From JBEKJU01 sp050011095 (GTDB lineage: Bacteria; Desulfobacterota; Syntrophorhabdia; Syntrophorhabdales; WCHB1-27): a stretch of 6,385 nucleotides of DNA. This document shows positions 5,633 to 6,385 of this stretch, in pieces. A program made the translations under genes and the position numbers. The stretch covers positions 1-6,385 of the forward strand of contig JBEKJU010000219.1 in the NCBI GenBank assembly GCA_050011095.1, written 5' to 3'. The notes under the pieces were generated by a model that saw nothing but the letters and a program-made list of their open reading frames with translations, was not told the DNA's origin and did no database searches. The stretch's first letter is position 1; each line of letters begins with the position of its first letter.

Positions 5633-5722
5633 ATGAGATACCTAGTCGTAGGACCCGGAGGTCCTGGATTTGCTTCGGCCGACTTCAAAAGCCAGCGCCT
5701 ACCCACCAATAACCAGTTTTGA
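5633..5722 (+). CDS. 29-residue mini-ORF ahead of the binding protein
   Basis: GGGAGGAG lies just upstream, one of the best ribosome binding sites in the window. The product starts MRYLVVGPGGPGF and stops with a TGA that abuts the ribosome binding site of the next gene (AGGAG, 5724-5728), so the two could be translationally coupled. The start resembles the glycine-rich N-terminus of patatin-like or nucleotide-binding proteins, so it may be the stump of a deleted gene. A leader peptide is the other option. It contains a hairpin, AGGACC (5650-5655) with GGTCCT (5660-5665). Confidence 0.4.
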   Translation: MRYLVVGPGGPGFASADFKSQRLPTNNQF

Positions 5723-5736
5723 GAGGAGAAAATGCC

Positions 5737-6270
5737 ATGAAAGAATCAACAAGTTCAGTTGGTCGGTCCATCAAGGCGGGCGTAATTACTGACATCACGG
5801 GTCCACTCTCGTTTTTGGGTATCGCCAATGCAAACGTGGCCAAGATGGTGATTAATGACATCAATGCAAAGGGTGGCTTGTTGGGGCGACAGATAGATAT
5901 GTACCTCGAGGACAGTGCAACCACGGATAGTGTAGCGGAAGCCAAAGCTGCGAAGCTCGTCCAGCAAGACAAAGTCGATGTGATCTTTGGTGGCATTTAC
6001 AGCTCCACGAGACAGGCGATCAAGGGTCCTGCGGTAGTGAAGGGCAAGAAGCTTTACATTTACCCAGAGCAATACGAGGGACAGGAATGTGACCCGCTCA
6101 TCTTCTGTACCGGCCCTGTGCCAGCGCAGCAGCTTGAACCTCTCATCCCCTGGCTGATGCAACAAACGGGGGCGAAGAAATTCTACCTGTCAAGGCTGAC
6201 TATATTTGGCCACACATTATGAACAAGAAGGTCCGTGAACTTGCTACGGCTAATGGTGGCGCGATGGTAG
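5737..6270 (+). pseudogene. Amide/urea-type substrate-binding protein, interrupted
   Basis: Type I periplasmic-binding fold (Peripla_BP_5; UrtA/AmiC-like). In such proteins this domain binds urea, short amides or branched-chain amino acids, for an ABC transporter or as a cytoplasmic sensor. Clear segments are IKAGVITDITGPLSFLG, ANVAKMVINDINAKGGLLGR, VDVIFGGIYSSTRQA, LYIYPEQYEG and LIFCTGPVPAQQ. The start is ATG 5737 with AGGAG eight bases ahead. No signal peptide is present, which fits an AmiC-like cytosolic sensor or a variant with unusual export. The frame stops at 6222, but one missing base near 6190-6194 moves the match into another frame, which continues as ADYIWPHIMNKKVRELATAN to about 6269. 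There homology ends abruptly at an apparent insertion. Only about 178 of an expected roughly 400 residues remain. Confidence 0.85.
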
Positions 6271-6385
6271 TGTCAAGCCTTTTGTGTGAGTTTGTAGAGC
6301 GGTAAATTGGGCCGTACCTTTCCTACCTTTGTTGTCCTCCAGCTCAGCTCCATTTTCAGTGAGATAAACGCAAGGAGTCGGTAAC
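6270..6385 (+). mobile_element. Left end of a probable IS256-family element
   Basis: Immediately after the last recognisable binding-protein codon the sequence changes to TGTCAAGCCTTTTGTGTGAG, which resembles terminal inverted repeats of some IS256-family elements (TGTCAA followed by TTTTGTGT). About 100 bp of non-coding leader follow. They end in AAGGAG (6372-6377) and eight further bases, so a start codon at 6386, just outside the window, would be perfectly spaced for a transposase. Family assignment rests on memory of the end sequence and is tentative. Confidence 0.5.

Noticed and set aside
5335..5709. Minus-strand frame of 124 residues over the intergenic region
   Set aside because: It starts with TTG without a ribosome binding site, runs antisense through a good promoter, palindrome and two ribosome binding sites, and shows no recognisable domain.
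1..6385. CRISPR array
   Set aside because: No regularly spaced direct repeats are present anywhere in the window.

Overview
This 6.4-kb window is a bacterial accessory (defence/mobile-element) region, not a housekeeping locus. It shows Shine-Dalgarno starts, sigma70-like promoters, short overlapping operons and ATG/GTG starts. No rRNA or conserved core gene is present to fix the taxon. The branched-chain/amide-type binding protein and the mix of genes suggest an environmental, probably Gram-negative-type bacterium, but this is inference.

Left part (1-1539): an IS110-family insertion sequence on the minus strand. It has a full-length DEDD transposase (445-1461) and about 260 bp of non-coding DNA behind it. 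Directly in front of its start codon lies a compact three-way-junction fold (1463-1539). A 12-bp inverted repeat (186-197 / 1508-1519) brackets the transposase. Positions 1-185 hold no gene.

Middle part (1598-4194): two gene pairs facing each other. On the plus strand, a HipA-like kinase gene overlaps a DUF3037 gene by 4 bp; the DUF3037 gene has an apparent one-base frameshift near its end. On the minus strand, a DUF433 antitoxin-like gene is followed after 4 bp by a DUF5615 PIN-like toxin gene. Strong hairpins (3298-3335 and 3540-3571) separate the converging pairs.

Right part (4555-6385): a HigBA/RelE-type toxin-antitoxin operon (toxin first) with a clear extended -10 promoter and a possible operator. 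A gene-poor stretch follows, with a small ORF and a 10-bp palindrome lying across the -35 of a second good promoter. That promoter drives a 29-codon mini-ORF and then a substrate-binding protein gene that is broken twice. One break is a one-base deletion near 6190. The other is an insertion at about 6270 of what looks like an IS256-family element, whose transposase start would lie just past the window edge.

The window therefore stacks three toxin-antitoxin-like modules between two insertion sequences, with several decaying genes. The most unusual items are the three-way-junction RNA candidate at the IS110 transposase start and the HipA-like/DUF3037 two-gene module.
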